From positions 1-7,169 of the forward strand of contig JAJZZW010000101.1 in the NCBI GenBank assembly GCA_021797385.1: a stretch of DNA of 7,169 nt, given 5' to 3'. The notes under the pieces were generated by a model. That model did no database searches. It was not told where the DNA came from and worked only from the letters and a program-made list of their open reading frames with translations. Shown here piece by piece: positions 6,983-7,169 of this stretch; within the stretch, counting starts at the first letter, position 1; each line of letters begins with the position of its first letter. A program made the position numbers and the translations under genes. This DNA comes from Thermoplasmata archaeon (GTDB taxonomy: Archaea > Thermoplasmatota > Thermoplasmata > Thermoplasmatales > Thermoplasmataceae).

Positions 6983-7130
6983 GTGACTTCCTCCCCAAGC
7001 TAACGCATGGGGCTTCCCGCTTCTATGGGACTGGCTTGCCGAAAGGTATTGGTCAGTTCCTCCACGGGCATGAATTCCCCACAGTCCGTGGGTACTCTTC
7101 TTCTATGTTTGCTCTTTATTGATTTTCTTC
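6967..7130 (-). ncRNA. Candidate right-end RNA (reRNA/omegaRNA) of the TnpB element
   Basis: TnpB elements make a guide RNA from the 3' end of tnpB through the right end into flanking DNA. This stretch fits: it holds a stem CCACGG (7062-7067) with CCGTGG (7086-7091), then the terminal hairpin (6993-7012), then flanking permease sequence. The 5' boundary is a guess and no promoter was identified. By analogy with known TnpB systems the guide would be about 16 bases just outside the element, starting TAATATGGCATAG on the minus strand. Transcription is not shown by the sequence. Confidence 0.35.
6993..7012. repeat. Subterminal hairpin of the IS605-type right end
   Basis: CCCCA (6993-6997) pairs with TGGGG (7008-7012). 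An inner GC/GC pair (6999-7000 with 7005-7006) closes a four-base loop across an A-A mismatch. Such imperfect hairpins close to the element end are recognised by the Y1 transposase TnpA in IS200/IS605 elements. It also overlaps the TnpB stop codon. Confidence 0.7.
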
Positions 7131-7169
7131 CAATAATAAAGGTGCTGAAGAGCTTCTTGAATCCTGCAT
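7000..7169 (-). CDS. tnpB: TnpB-like (IS605 OrfB) protein, C-terminal tail, partial and possibly degenerate
   Basis: An open frame enters from the right edge (in-frame codons from 7167) and ends at TAG (7000-7002), giving 55 residues. The segment VPTDCGEFMPVEE (25-37) and the last residues ASPIEAGSPMR (45-55) resemble the variable tail of archaeal TnpB, the RNA-guided RuvC-type nuclease encoded by IS200/IS605 elements. The stop falling in the end hairpin is also typical. The RuvC-III motif (DRDxNA) that should lie about 20-30 residues before this tail is not seen in any of the three frames in residues 1-24, so the copy may be diverged, frameshifted or internally deleted. The zinc finger and main catalytic domains would be outside the window. 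Identification rests on the tail and the element end. Confidence 0.5.
   Translation of the reverse strand, partial: AGFKKLFSTFIIGRKSIKSKHRRRVPTDCGEFMPVEELTNTFRQASPIEAGSPMR

Larger units (their letters stand above)
6983..7169 (-). mobile_element. Right end of an IS200/IS605-family (TnpB-type) insertion element
   Basis: Read on the minus strand, the sequence shows the standard right end of archaeal IS605-group elements: a tail coding ...EAGSPMR then stop, a C-rich/G-rich imperfect hairpin, then GAGGAAGTCAC as the terminus. The element end is placed at GTCAC (6983-6987) because permease coding starts right after it. These elements have subterminal hairpins rather than inverted repeats and make no target duplication, so none was expected. 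The left end, and any tnpA or the rest of tnpB, lie to the right of the window. It interrupts the amino-acid permease. Confidence 0.75.

Noticed and set aside
6928..7122. Plus-strand 64-codon ORF across the IS junction
   Set aside because: It reads antisense through the element end and the permease remnant, with no recognisable motif; chance ORF.
1..7169. CRISPR array, tRNA or rRNA genes
   Set aside because: No regularly spaced direct repeats, no cloverleaf-like segments and no rRNA-like sequence were seen in the spacers; nearly all the window is accounted for by protein genes.

Overview
The window looks like chromosome from a thermoacidophilic euryarchaeon of the Thermoplasmatales type (Ferroplasma, Acidiplasma, Cuniculiplasma or a relative). 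The reasons are moderately AT-rich DNA with many ATA and AGG codons, TATA-like boxes about 20-30 bases ahead of start codons with no Shine-Dalgarno (leaderless transcripts), an internal GGTGA ribosome site in the one clear operon, and archaeal-looking proteins. The genus is an inference and was not tested by any search.

Left part (1-1138, minus strand): the N-terminal 263 codons of a DHA2/EmrB-type MFS drug exporter run off the left edge. A 102-residue protein lies just upstream of it on the same strand and keeps the exact spacing of a degenerate cupin. A 141-bp divergent promoter region (1139-1279) separates this pair from a plus-strand GHMP kinase of the HddA/COG2605 sugar-kinase type (1280-2296).

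Middle (2301-3432, minus strand): a DUF998-type membrane protein converges on the GHMP kinase with only 4 bp between them. Upstream of it is a complete family I inorganic pyrophosphatase. A 195-bp divergent region (3433-3627) then leads to a plus-strand pair: an iron-dependent alcohol dehydrogenase and an aldehyde dehydrogenase resembling gamma-aminobutyraldehyde/betaine-aldehyde dehydrogenases. The two are separated by 13 bp, with a Shine-Dalgarno in the gap. Together they would oxidise an alcohol through its aldehyde to an acid, or work in reverse at the ADH step. A compact dyad sits directly ahead of the operon's TATA box.

Right edge (6387-7169, minus strand): the C-terminal five membrane segments of an APC amino-acid permease stop abruptly at the right end of an IS200/IS605-type (TnpB) element. 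The element shows the typical end hairpin and a TnpB-like C-terminal tail. The permease is therefore most likely an insertion-disrupted pseudogene, and its 5' half should lie beyond the element outside the window. The permease sequence next to the element end would be the guide segment of any TnpB-associated right-end RNA.

Most of the window is ordinary housekeeping and metabolic DNA. The points worth a second look are the TnpB right end and its predicted guide, the cupin-like protein paired with the exporter, the operator-like dyad of the ADH-ALDH operon, and the orphan heptose-kinase-like GHMP kinase. I found no clearly novel multi-gene system.
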